Assembly: GCA_016713135.1 (NCBI GenBank)
Contig: JADJPR010000022.1
Coordinates: 388,202-452,201, forward strand
Length of the DNA stretch: 64,000 nt
Direction of reading: 5' to 3'
From: Rhodanobacteraceae bacterium
GTDB taxonomy: Bacteria > Pseudomonadota > Gammaproteobacteria > Xanthomonadales > SZUA-5
Shown: positions 48,140 through 56,621 of the stretch, piece after piece
Numbering within the stretch: position 1 is the stretch's first letter
How the letters are laid out: each line of letters opens with the position of its first letter
Notes under the pieces: generated by a model
The model's database searches: none
What the model saw: the letters and a program-made list of their open reading frames with translations, nothing else
Told to the model about the DNA's origin: nothing
Made by a program: the position numbers and the translations under genes

Positions 48140-48225
48140 TCTAACGCCGCAATAAGCCGCGCCGGCGGCATTGTCCGATTTGTGCGAAGAGCCTGTTCCG
48201 GCGTCGGCTTGATTGCATAGTTAGA
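48140..48225 (-). other. attC (GCAAT/GCGCCGG class)
   Basis: Outer arms GCAAT and ATTGC, inner arms GCGCCGG and CCGGCGTCGGC. Confidence 0.93.
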
Positions 48226-48821
48226 AATCACCCAGCTACGAAGCAGAAATAAACCTACCGTAAAATCTCCACCTCAAGTTCTCCACCTCAAGTTCTCCAC
48301 CTCAAGTTCTCCACCTCAAGTTCTCCACCTCAAGTTCTCCACCTCAAGTTCTCCACCTCAAGTTCTCCACCTCAAGCTCTCCACCTCAAGTTCTCCACAT
48401 GAAGCTCTCCACCTCAAGCTCTCCACCTCAAGTTCTCCACCTCAAGCTCTCCACCTCAAGCTCTCCACCTCAAGTTCTCCACCTCAAGCTCTCCACCTCA
48501 AGTTCTCCACCTCAAGTTCTCCACCTCAAGTTCTCCACCTCAAGTTCTCCACATGAAGCTCTCCACCTCAAGCTCTCCACCTCAAGTTCTCCACCTCAAG
48601 CTCTCCACCTCAAGTTCTCCACATGAAGCTCTCCACCTCAAGCTCTCCACCTCAAGTTCTCCACCTCAAGCTCTCCACCTCAATTTCCCCCCCCCAAGTC
48701 ATCAACTCAAGCCTTCATTTCCATCCCCAGCTTCCAACCTACGCCATGAACTACAAAAACAAAAGACTCGTCCCCAGCCTTCCCACACTTGACGAGCTTG
48801 ACCACGGCAATACGAGTGATT
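48226..48821 (-). repeat. gene-less cassette with 14-bp tandem repeats (longest)
   Basis: About thirty AAGTTCTCCACCTC or AAGCTCTCCACCTC units lie at 48270-48690, with CACATGAAG variants at irregular places. Ends match the other repeat cassettes (CCGTAAAATC; GACGAGCTTGACCACGG). Plus-strand frames are open only because the repeat lacks stops. Confidence 0.88.
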
Positions 48822-48910
48822 TCTAACGCCGCAATAAGCCGTTGCGGCAAATTAATGTCCGGTTTGAGCCAAGAGCCTGTTCCGCAATCGGCTTGATTGC
48901 ATAGTTAGGC
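48822..48910 (-). other. attC (GCAAT/TTGCGG class)
   Basis: Standard arms of this class. Confidence 0.93.
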
Positions 48911-48916
48911 CTCTGG

Positions 48917-49366
48917 TTATTGGGCCCTTTTGCACTCATCCCACGCTCCCACTGCCTTTAAATCCACAATTGTCACGCCACTTTTCGACGCATCAAAATC
49001 TTGGTACACGCACAGAGTATCTCCAATTAATTCAACACGAAAGATTGGAATTGGTGTTGGAGGATCCGTAGTTCGCGAAAGACCACCCCAAGAGAAGCCG
49101 AAATTGTGCTCAAACACCTCCCCAGCCTTTGTACGCACGTTCGCTTGTCCGACTTCTTCAGAGACCCCAACTCCGGACCTTGGAGATTCTTTCACTCTCA
49201 CAGTAACATTTGAACCGAGCCCGAACTGCCCTTCAGGGACCGTTCCTCTAACAAGCACAAAATGCTGAGCGTCCCAATGGATCCATGCCTCATCAGGCGC
49301 GGAGGGATCGGAAGCCGCGACCATACCAAGAACTACCATCATTCCGTTCATTTCGTTCTCACTCAC
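48917..49366 (-). CDS. cassette protein of unknown function
   Basis: A 149-residue protein beginning MSENEMNGMMVVLGMVAA. The rest is beta-rich (HFVLVRGTVPEGQFGLG, VTVRVKESPRSGVGV, IPIFRVELIGDTLCVYQDF) with a cysteine near the end. It may be exported by an internal start at MNGMM. The stop lies six bases from the attC. Confidence 0.7.
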   Translation of the reverse strand: MSENEMNGMMVVLGMVAASDPSAPDEAWIHWDAQHFVLVRGTVPEGQFGLGSNVTVRVKESPRSGVGVSEEVGQANVRTKAGEVFEHNFGFSWGGLSRTTDPPTPIPIFRVELIGDTLCVYQDFDASKSGVTIVDLKAVGAWDECKRAQ

Positions 49367-49386
49367 CCAGCGGGCTATCCCAGAGG

Positions 49387-49472
49387 CCTAACGCCGTGTT
49401 AAGCCGCGCCGGCCGCGCAGCCAGGTTGAACGAAGAGCCTGTTCCGGCGTCGGCTTGAACACATAGTTAGCT
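49387..49472 (-). other. attC (GTGTT/GCGCCGG class)
   Basis: Standard arms of this class. Confidence 0.93.
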
Positions 49473-49898
49473 TTTCATCCGTAATCAAAAGCCCACACCT
49501 GCTGCCACGAGCATGCGCCGAAGGTGCGACCGCCCGCAAGCGCGCGGCGGCGGACCCCAACCCACAGAGAGCCGCCGCGCACAACGCGGCAATCTGGCCT
49601 CAAGTCTCTTGGAACCCAGGCTACGTTCCAGCGCGCCAGCGAGACCCGCCCGCGAACTGCGCGGCGGCGTCCCCCACCTACACTGTAGCCGCCGCGCACA
49701 ATGCGGCAACCTGGCCTCAAGTCTCTTGGAACCCAGTCTGCGTTCCAGAGCGTCAGCGCTACCCGCCCGCTCACCGCGCGGCGGCGTCCACCACCACCCG
49801 CATAGCCGCCGCGCGCAACGCGGCAATCTTGCTCCAGTGTGAATTCAGTGCCCTCTTTCACCACCACAAAATTCCTTGCGATGAAGGAACCAAATGAA
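49473..49898 (-). repeat. GC-rich cassette with three 117-bp repeats
   Basis: Units start at about 49570, 49687 and 49804 with AGCCGCCGCGC, CAACGCGGCAA and TCTGGCCTCAAGTCTC. Each unit can form a GCGCGGCGGC/GCCGCCGCGC hairpin. Minus-strand frames are open but repeat-derived. Confidence 0.7.
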
Positions 49899-49987
49899 AG
49901 CTAACGCCGCAATAAGCCGTTGCGGCACGAAATGTTCGGTTTGAGCCAAGAGCCTGTTCCGCAATCGGCTTGATTGCATAGTTGGAT
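49899..49987 (-). other. attC (GCAAT/TTGCGG class)
   Basis: The outer core is GTTGGAT instead of GTTAGAT, as in other sites before family-2 cassettes. Confidence 0.92.
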
Positions 49988-50385
49988 TTCAGGTTTCTTG
50001 CCATACAGCCCGAGCACCCGACCGCGATAAGACACATGCTGTTGATCTTCCTCCCGCGAGCTCTGACGCGCAAGGCCTTGGCAAGACCGCCCACCTCATG
50101 AGCGCGCCGCGGCCGTTGATCCAGGGCCCCTTCCCAGTTCCTTCGCTTCATCCGACGCCTCATCACCACGAAGCCAGTCTCCACGACAAAGGGACTACTG
50201 CGCTCTTCTTCCCTCAGGACCACACCCGCTTTCCTGTCTCCACGACATGGGTGCTAGAGCGGAATTCAGACACAGTTGCTACTGCGTTCTTCCTCAGATC
50301 GGCCCAGACCAAACCGCTCGAGCTCTGACGCTTCTGCGCCTACACACTCAAGCTGCTCTCCCACATCCCGCCACTGCTTCTGAAA
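49988..50385 (-). other. family-2 gene-less cassette
   Basis: It has TTTCAGGTTTCTTGCCATAC, CCCGAGCACCCGACC and GACACAGTTGCTACTGCG. A minus-strand frame of about 60-75 codons is partly conserved among copies but varies at both ends. Confidence 0.75.
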
Positions 50386-50474
50386 TCCAACGCCGCAATA
50401 AGCCGTTGCGGCACGACAGTGTCCGGTTTAAGCCAAGAGCCTGTTCCGCAATCGGCTTGATTGCATAGTTGGAT
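50386..50474 (-). other. attC (GCAAT/TTGCGG class)
   Basis: Cores TCCAAC and GTTGGAT. Confidence 0.92.
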
Positions 50475-50872
50475 TTCAGGTTTCTTGCCATACACCCCGA
50501 GCACCCGACCGCGAAAAGACTCATGCTGTTGATGTTCCTCCCGCCAGCTCTGCCGTGCAAGGCCTCGGCAAGACCGTCACCGCGTGACTGTGCCGCAAGC
50601 CGATGATCCAGGGCCCCTTCCCAGTTCCTTCGCTTCTTCCGACGCCTCATCACCACGAAGCCAGTCTCCACGACAAAGGGACTACTGCGCTCTTCTCCCG
50701 TCAGGACCACTCCGGCTCTTCGGTTTCCACGACATGGTTGCTAGAGCGGAAGTCAGACACAGTTGCTACTGCGTTCTTCCTCAGATCAGCCCAGACCAGA
50801 CCGCTCAAGCTCTGACGCTTCTGCGCCTACACACTCAAGCCGCTCTCCCACATCCCGCCACTGCTTCTGAAA
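50475..50872 (-). other. family-2 gene-less cassette
   Basis: It is closely similar to 49988-50385 in order and words, so neighbouring duplicates are likely. Confidence 0.75.
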
Positions 50873-50961
50873 TCCAACGCCGCATTAAGCCGTTGCGGCA
50901 CCAAATTGCTCGGTCGAAGCCAAGAGCCTGTTCCGCAATCGGCTTGAATGCATAGTTGGAC
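50873..50961 (-). other. attC (GCATT/TTGCGG class)
   Basis: Cores TCCAAC and GTTGGAC. Confidence 0.92.
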
Positions 50962-51353
50962 GTAAGGTTTCTTGCTTCACCGCCCGAGCCCCCACCTGGG
51001 AAAAACGACATGCAATTGATCCTCCTTCCTTCAGTCCTCTCCAGCACGGCTTTTACGCCACTTGAAGACCAGGAACACAGGCTCTTCTATCCAAGGCCAC
51101 TATACCAATGATTTTCTTGCCCTTTAGACAAAGAATCTCATTATCCGACCCCCGGCGCTCAAGCCCTCTTTCACGACAGAGGTGCTACTGAGCTCTTCCA
51201 TTCCTTAAGCCCAGAACACCTTTCCCGTTTCAGCGACACGGGACCTAAAGCGCTTCTTTCAGCCCAAGATCACACCCAAACAGCCCTCACCTTCGCCGCA
51301 ACTGCGCTCTGAACCTCAGGATGCTCTCCAACGAACCGCCACTGCTTCTTACG
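50962..51353 (-). other. family-3 gene-less cassette
   Basis: It has GTAAGGTTTCTTGCTTCACC and CCACTATACCAATGATTTTC. A second, nearly identical copy lies at 61589. Confidence 0.75.
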
Positions 51354-51440
51354 TCCAACGCCGCATTAAGCCGTTGCGGCACGACATTTCCATTTGAGCG
51401 AAGAGCCTGTTCCGCAATCGGCTTGAATGCATAGTTAGAA
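51354..51440 (-). other. attC (GCATT/TTGCGG class)
   Basis: Cores TCCAAC and GTTAGAA. Confidence 0.93.
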
Positions 51441-51486
51441 CCCAGTGCGAGGGGACTTTCCACCATATACTGACCACCGCCATTTC

Positions 51487-51927
51487 TCACCCGCCACGCA
51501 TAGTTAAGGGCGTTTCAGGACGTTCCGATGCAGGATAAAACGCCCACGTTTTACTACCCCCGCCGTCGAAAATACCTAGATACGTTTGTTCCGAGTCACA
51601 TTGACCTTCAGAGATCTCTCCGGTTTGAGTGTTTACCACTGCGCTTCTTACATAACTTTCAACCATAACATTTCCATCTCCACACGCAAAGAGATTTGCA
51701 GCGTTATACCCGCCGGTGTTTGGAGAAATTATGAAGCTAGTTTCTGTATGGTTCGCAATATCCACAAGCAGGATAAGGTTGTATTCAGCCAAAGATGGGT
51801 GTGCAGGTTCTAACTCGATTGTCAGTTTACACCCAGTACGAGGGACTTCGAACGTCGCCCGAGAGTTGTCTGAGCTGCAGCCAGCCCCGGTAATGCCTAT
51901 CATCAAGATTGCGAGCAGTCTGGACAT
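51487..51927 (-). CDS. cassette lipoprotein
   Basis: 146 residues from MSRLLAILMIGITGAGCSS, a clean lipobox. The mature part is beta-rich (CKLTIELEPAHPSLAEYNL, ETSFIISPNTGGYN, KTWAFYPASERPETPL), like periplasmic immunity or inhibitor proteins. The ATG lies five bases from the attC. No family is recognised. Confidence 0.8.
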   Translation of the reverse strand: MSRLLAILMIGITGAGCSSDNSRATFEVPRTGCKLTIELEPAHPSLAEYNLILLVDIANHTETSFIISPNTGGYNAANLFACGDGNVMVESYVRSAVVNTQTGEISEGQCDSEQTYLGIFDGGGSKTWAFYPASERPETPLTMRGG

Positions 51928-51931
51928 GGGT

Positions 51932-52020
51932 TCTAACGCCGCAATAAGCCGTTGCGGCACGAAATTGTCCGGTTTGAGCCAAGAGCCTGTTCCGCAATCG
52001 GCTTGATTGCATAGTTGGAT
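51932..52020 (-). other. attC (GCAAT/TTGCGG class)
   Basis: Cores TCTAAC and GTTGGAT. Confidence 0.92.
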
Positions 52021-52416
52021 TTCAGGTTTCTTGCCATACAGCCCGAGCACCCGACCGTGAGAAGACTCATGCTCTTGATCTTCCTCCCCTGAGATCTGCA
52101 GTGCAAGGCCTCGGCACGACCTTCACCGCCTGACCGGCCCGCAAGCCATTGTTCAAGCGCCCTTTCCAAGTTTCCACGCTTGTTCCGGCGCCTCATCACA
52201 AAGAATCCAGTCTCAAGAACAAGGGACTACTGCGCTCTTCTCCCACAGGACCACACCGGCTCTTCTGTTTCCACGACATGGGTGCTAGAGCGGAATTCAG
52301 ACGCAGTTGCTAGTGCGCTCTTCCTCAGATCAGCCCAGACCAAACCACTCAAGCTCTGGCGCTTCTGCGTCTCCACACTCAAGCCGCTCTCCCACGACCC
52401 GCCACTGCTTCTGACG
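52021..52416 (-). other. family-2 gene-less cassette
   Basis: It is the same family as 49988, with internal differences shared with the copy at 59831. Confidence 0.75.
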
Positions 52417-52505
52417 TCCAACGCCGCGTTAAGCCGCCGCGGCACGAAGTGCCACGGTCAATGCGAAGAGCCTGTTCCGCGGTCGGCTTGAACGCATAGT
52501 TAGCC
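52417..52505 (-). other. attC (GCGTT/CCGCGG class)
   Basis: Outer arms GCGTT and AACGC, inner arms CCGCGG and CCGCGGTCGGC. Confidence 0.93.
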
Positions 52506-52997
52506 ATAACCTGACGTATTCCCAAGTTCGCTTGAAAGCCACCTGACACACTCATGGCAAATAGTTGACCTCTTTCCTTCGAACATGCCACCAACTTCCG
52601 TTTGGTCTTTTCCACAGAACGAACAGATACATTTCCACCATTCGGAATTTGGATCAACCCCGTACTCATTTTCTAAGTATTCAGCAACTTGTTCGTCTGA
52701 CGCAGGATGCTCTATCCACAGATTTTTTATTCCTTCATATCCCCTCTCGGCCTTCGCCATGAGCATTTCTATATTCTCTCCAGAAATGACTCCTAGAACT
52801 TCCCACGATTCACCACAGAAAAGGAGGAGATAATCATCTGGCACCACGTAGTTCTTCGAGATTGCGAGCCGAGGCACTTTCCCGAGCCATTCACCAGCCA
52901 CATTCAGTTTGATCCGATTCGTAAAGTTGACGGAGTTGTCTACAACCGCATACCTGAGCACGCGACTAGAATCAAGAACAGGCGGTGGAAGGTTCAC
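52500..52997 (-). CDS. cassette protein with ClpX-type zinc finger
   Basis: From GTG 52997 (GGGAG site) 165 residues are read. Near the end ICSFCGKDQTEVGGM and STICHECV give two CxxC pairs in the spacing of the ClpX N-terminal zinc-binding domain. The first 115 residues (VPRLAISKNYVVPDDYLLLF, ERGYEGIKNLWIEHPASDE) match no family I know. ClpX zinc domains bind adaptors and substrates, so it may be an adaptor or a decoy. There is no AAA+ part. Confidence 0.75.
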   Translation of the reverse strand: MNLPPPVLDSSRVLRYAVVDNSVNFTNRIKLNVAGEWLGKVPRLAISKNYVVPDDYLLLFCGESWEVLGVISGENIEMLMAKAERGYEGIKNLWIEHPASDEQVAEYLENEYGVDPNSEWWKCICSFCGKDQTEVGGMFEGKRSTICHECVRWLSSELGNTSGYG

Positions 52998-53014
52998 TCT
53001 CGCTCCCAAGTGAT

Positions 53015-53104
53015 GGCTAACGCCGCGTTAAGCCGCCGCGGTACCGAGCGCCACGGTCTGTGCGAAGAGCCTGTTCCGCGGTCGGCTTGAACGCATAGTT
53101 AGAT
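53015..53104 (-). other. attC (GCGTT/CCGCGG class)
   Basis: Standard arms of this class. The same attC kind follows the twin cassette at 47615. Confidence 0.93.
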
Positions 53105-53500
53105 TTTTCCATCACTAAATAGGCCAAAGAACACACCAACTCCCAATAGGCAGGACACGGCACCCATGAATGAAGCGTACTCAAGTGCTCGCGGGACCAC
53201 CAATTGAGCAAATTTCAAGTGAATCCTCCACGGCACCATAACCAGAACGAGAGTTGTCACGATCAATAGCCATCCAAAGGCAAGAAATACAGATTCAAAT
53301 CTCAATCCAGGTGCAGACGCCAGAAATGCGAGTCCAACAAGAAGGCGACAACCCATCTCAATAAAGTGAACGCGCGCGTTCTGCGCAAATCCCAATAGAA
53401 ATTTGCGAAACTTCTGTGGACGAACGAACGCTACAACTCCAAGGGTGATCAAGAACGTTCCAAACACAGCTACTACGAGCATGGAAATCTCGACCATCAT
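53099..53500 (-). CDS. duplicated cassette membrane protein, copy 2
   Basis: It differs from the copy at 47698 by a few silent bases and one residue. The following attC belongs to the same class, but the preceding attC (53541) is of a different class than that of copy 1 (48140). Only the part delimited by the downstream attC therefore moved. Confidence 0.8.
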   Translation of the reverse strand: MMVEISMLVVAVFGTFLITLGVVAFVRPQKFRKFLLGFAQNARVHFIEMGCRLLVGLAFLASAPGLRFESVFLAFGWLLIVTTLVLVMVPWRIHLKFAQLVVPRALEYASFMGAVSCLLGVGVFFGLFSDGKI

Positions 53501-53540
53501 TTCTCCTAGAAGGGTCGCAACCTCTTCCCTGCCAAAAAAA

Positions 53541-53626
53541 TCTAACGCCGTGTTAAGCCGCGCCGGCCGCGCAGCCAGGTTGAACGAACAGCCTGTTCCG
53601 GCGTCGGCTTGAACACATAGTTGGAC
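53541..53626 (-). other. attC (GTGTT/GCGCCGG class)
   Basis: Cores TCTAAC and GTTGGAC. Confidence 0.93.
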
Positions 53627-53988
53627 GTCAGGTTCCTTGCCACTGTGCCCGAGCCTCCGATTGCCAGGAGCATCATGCCGTTGATCTTCCCCGCCTCAGG
53701 CCAATTGTGCAAGTGACAACCGTTCCACGTACCGCACTTCGAGGATGACAGGAAACAAGCCTTACCCGATTGATTTCACAGCGATGGATCATGGGCATGG
53801 CAAAGTTATGCCCCAACAGCAACTTCCGCCCCTTCTCCAGAAACACCTGCAACAAAATCCGCTCCATTCATACGACACTGGTGCTATTGCGCTTCTCCAA
53901 CCTGAGCCAACAATAGCCAACGCTCAATGCTTTGGCTCTTCACACCACCCCACTCACGCTCTCCCCCGACCCGCCGCTGCTTCTGACG
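53627..53988 (-). other. family-1 gene-less cassette
   Basis: GTCAGGTTCCTTGCCACTG, TGATTTCACAGCGATGG and ACGACACTGGTGCTATTGCG place it in family 1. A short minus-strand frame is not conserved in length. Confidence 0.75.
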
Positions 53989-54077
53989 TCCAACGCCGCA
54001 ATAAGCCGTTGCGGCACGAAATTGTCCGGTTTGAGCCAAGAGCCTGTTCCGCAATCGGCTTGATTGCATAGTTAGAA
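53989..54077 (-). other. attC (GCAAT/TTGCGG class)
   Basis: Cores TCCAAC and GTTAGAA. Confidence 0.93.
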
Positions 54078-54156
54078 CTCATTCCCCGCGATATCTCAAC
54101 CCAGTTTTCCATAATGCGCGTGCCATATTTTCACTGCATCAATTTACCTCCTCCTA

Positions 54157-54438
54157 CTATTGACTTGATCCTGGAGGATCCAAGACTAGCTGCATTTCAT
54201 AGGATTCAAGCGCCACCGCGTGTCCATGCCACCTATCTTCCCTGGGATCAGGCCAAGACTTACTGACCCAAGGTTGACCATATTCATCTATATCCTCAAC
54301 CTCGAATACCTGACCAATCATAGAGGCTACTTCAAGACGCTCTTCATCCGGAAGCGCATCAAACCACTCTCCCGAAAGCGAAAGAATCCGTACTCGAGAT
54401 CCAAGCTCTACTTGCATCCCATCACAGTCAACAGGCAT
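54157..54438 (-). CDS. cassette protein of unknown function (93 aa)
   Basis: From MPVDCDGMQVELGSRVRIL, followed by FDALPDEERLEVASMIGQVF and VEDIDEYGQPWVSKSWPD; the mix suggests a small SH3-like fold. Longer frames upstream read into the MITE at 54456 and are not used. The MITE lies 18 bases before the start and may have removed the native promoter or N-terminus. Confidence 0.65.
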   Translation of the reverse strand: MPVDCDGMQVELGSRVRILSLSGEWFDALPDEERLEVASMIGQVFEVEDIDEYGQPWVSKSWPDPREDRWHGHAVALESYEMQLVLDPPGSSQ

Positions 54439-54455
54439 GCGAATGTTCCGGTTCA

Positions 54456-54614
54456 CCTGATTAGTGTCGAACCTCAGTAGCCTCATCTTGACGTCCGGAC
54501 AATCAAGCACTTACGAGCAGCTGACTTCCGTGGCTTGATTCGCGCAAGTTGTTGTTCTTTGGGCATTTTGATTGGTTCCGGCGCACGGCACACTGAGGTT
54601 CGACGCTAATCAGG
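54456..54614 (+). mobile_element. 159-bp MITE, copy 1
   Basis: Inverted ends CCTGATTAGTGTCGAACCTC and CACTGAGGTTCGACGCTAATC. The interior includes GACGTCCGGACAATCAAGC. The ends match the IS1595-like remnant at 25959. Confidence 0.85.
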
Positions 54615-54824
54615 TCCCCGCTTGAGCCTTCTTGCGCAATTGGAATTTGCTCCAGGTCCACCGCTTTGAAATTGGCACGCAGCAATATTCAACCTGTTGA
54701 TTCAATAACGATAATCTGCGCGTTTAGCGAGCACAGCTACTACAACGCCTTTCAATTCCCAGCAACAGCACCGGAAAAATCCGCTCCATTCATACGACAT
54801 TGCTGCTATTGCGGCTTGTCCTCA
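54615..54824. other. cassette debris between two MITEs
   Basis: It contains AAAATCCGCTCCATTCATACG, a family-1 fragment, and no gene. Confidence 0.6.
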
Positions 54825-54983
54825 CCTGATTAGCGTCGAACCTCAGTGTGCCGTGCGCCGGAACCAATCAAAATGCCAAAAGAACAACAACTTGCGCGAA
54901 TCAAGCCACGGAAGTCAGCTGCTCGTAAGTGCTTGATTGTCCGGACGTCAAGATGAGGCTACTGAGGTTCGACACTAGTCAGG
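54825..54983 (-). mobile_element. 159-bp MITE, copy 2 (inverted)
   Basis: It is a near-perfect inverted copy of 54456-54614. The two could form a large hairpin or move together with the DNA between them. Confidence 0.85.
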
Positions 54984-54996
54984 CCGGTTCATGAGT

Positions 54997-55085
54997 TCTA
55001 ACGCCGCAATAAGCCGTTGCGGCACGTAAATAGCCGGCTTAAGCCAAGAGCCTGTTCCGCAATCGGCTTGATTGCATAGTTGGAT
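54997..55085 (-). other. attC (GCAAT/TTGCGG class)
   Basis: Cores TCTAAC and GTTGGAT. Confidence 0.92.
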
Positions 55086-55481
55086 TTCAGGTTTCTTGCC
55101 ATACAGTCCGAGCACCCGACCGCGATATGACTCATGCTGTTGATGTTCCTCCCGCGAGCTCTGACGCGCAAGGCCTTGGCAAGACCGCCATCTCACGAGC
55201 GCGCCGCGGCCGTTGATCCAGTGCCCCTTCCCAGTTTCTTCGCTTCTTCCGACGCCTCATCACCACGAAGCCAGTCTCCACGACAAAGGGAGTACTGCGC
55301 TCTTCTTCCTCAGGACCACACCGGCTTTCCTGTTTCCGCGACATGGTTGCTAGAGCGGAATTCAGACACAGTTGCTACTGCGTTCTACCTCAGATCAGCC
55401 CAGAGCAAACCGCTCAAGCGTTGACGCTTCTGCGCCTCCACACTCAAGCCGCTCTCCCACAACCCGCCACTGCTTCTGAAA
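55086..55481 (-). other. family-2 gene-less cassette
   Basis: It is the same family as 49988, with CCGCGATATGACTCATGC. Confidence 0.75.
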
Positions 55482-55568
55482 TCCAACGCCGCATTAAGCC
55501 GTTGCGGCACGATAGTTTGATTTGGGCGAAGAGCCTGTTCCGCAATCGGCTTGAATGCATAGTTAGAC
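55482..55568 (-). other. attC (GCATT/TTGCGG class)
   Basis: Cores TCCAAC and GTTAGAC. Confidence 0.93.
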
Positions 55569-55650
55569 CTTAATTCAGTTGCCCAAAGCTCTAAAGCCAC
55601 CAGGATACTAAAGAGAGATACAGATCCAATCCATTCTCCTCACTTGCGAT

Positions 55651-56044
55651 CTAGTTGGATCTTTCGTCAAAGACAACCAACTCGATGTTTGCCTCGGCAG
55701 CATGCCCTTCAATCTCACGAACTACGAGGGCGGAAAGGGAATCTCTTCGGGTCTGGGCTCGCCCAGAACACCTGTTCGCCTTCGGCCATTTGGCTCATTT
55801 CATCCTTCAAGTCGATAGGCCCACCAACCACGTTCTTTTTCTCAAGAATCTCTGACTCTGCCTTGATTCTATTTGTTCCGGGAAGAATTGAAAACTGCCA
55901 AAGTCCCGTGTCGTTGTCCTTCCAACTGTACAACTCAACGCCCTTGAACGATGAATTCACTGACCTCGGGACAGCCTGCGCCACTCCATTTGAACTTCCA
56001 AAGTGCAGAAACAGAACAAAAAGGATTGCGATAAGTTTAGTCAT
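55651..56044 (-). CDS. cassette secreted protein, frameshifted near its end
   Basis: The signal peptide MTKLIAILFVLFLHFGSS is followed by FKGVELYSWKDNDTGLWQF and EGEQVFWASPDPKR. The frame then stops at 55715. One base shift near 55735 opens DSLSALVVREIEGHAAEA and a stop at 55651, which looks like the true end. The class resembles small secreted inhibitors or immunity proteins, but no family is recognised. Confidence 0.65.
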
Positions 56045-56048
56045 AAGG

Positions 56049-56135
56049 TCTAACGCCGCAATAACCCGCGCCGGCTGTAAGGCACGGTTTGAGCGAAGAG
56101 CCTGTTCCGGCGTCGGCTTGATTGCATAGTTAGGC
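56049..56135 (-). other. attC (GCAAT/GCGCCGG class)
   Basis: The left arm has AACCC but the right GGCTT, so this pair is not compensated. Confidence 0.92.
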
Positions 56136-56525
56136 CTTTCCTAGCTCATGGCGGACCCAAAGCATTGTCTCTCCATCAACATTGTAACCTTCACACCTCA
56201 AGATCTGATTAAGTGTCACTAGGAACGCGTCCGGACCATACCGTCGCTTTAGCTCTTTCAGCGACTCAATGGAGGGCTCCCCGGACTCTAATTCAATCTC
56301 GAGTTGGGTATCCGCGCAAATTTCTTCCCACCGTTCGAGTGAATTCTCCAGGAATTGGCGCGTTTCCAATTTCCCATCCAGCAAAATTTCAAAGGTTGTG
56401 CCATTCCTAACGAGTTCCCCGAGTAGCGTGCGAAGTGCTGCTTTCGATTCATCATGATCGAGCATGTACAACTGAGAAACGTTAATCGGTTCACGGGTTT
56501 CAAGAGCCTCCCGGATCTTTCGCAC
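56130..56525 (-). CDS. cassette protein of unknown function
   Basis: 131 residues from GTG 56525: KIREALETREPINVSQLYM, ALRTLLGELVRNGTTFEIL, SLERWEEICADTQLEIELE and LKRRYGPDAFLVTLNQIL. Acidic and helical. The start region is cut off from its attC at 58850 by the IS66 element. The stop lies in the attC outer core. Confidence 0.65.
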   Translation of the reverse strand: MRKIREALETREPINVSQLYMLDHDESKAALRTLLGELVRNGTTFEILLDGKLETRQFLENSLERWEEICADTQLEIELESGEPSIESLKELKRRYGPDAFLVTLNQILRCEGYNVDGETMLWVRHELGKA

Positions 56526-56621
56526 AGAATACCCTGACGCTGCGCGCGAGCGAGCGGACGGCCGACGTCAACTCTGTAAGCGTCCGACAGCGCCCATTGG
56601 TGCTCTGCCGGCGAGGATCTG

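Noticed and set aside
48399..48792. Plus-strand proteins rich in SSSPPQVLHLK
   Set aside because: They are a by-product of a stop-free 14-bp repeat read in all three frames and run against the cassette direction.
42212..48821. CRISPR array
   Set aside because: The repeats are 13-14 bp and directly adjacent without spacers, and no cas gene is present.
50098..50328. Plus-strand frame conserved among family-2 cassettes
   Set aside because: It runs against cassette transcription, its ends differ between copies and indels break it in several copies.
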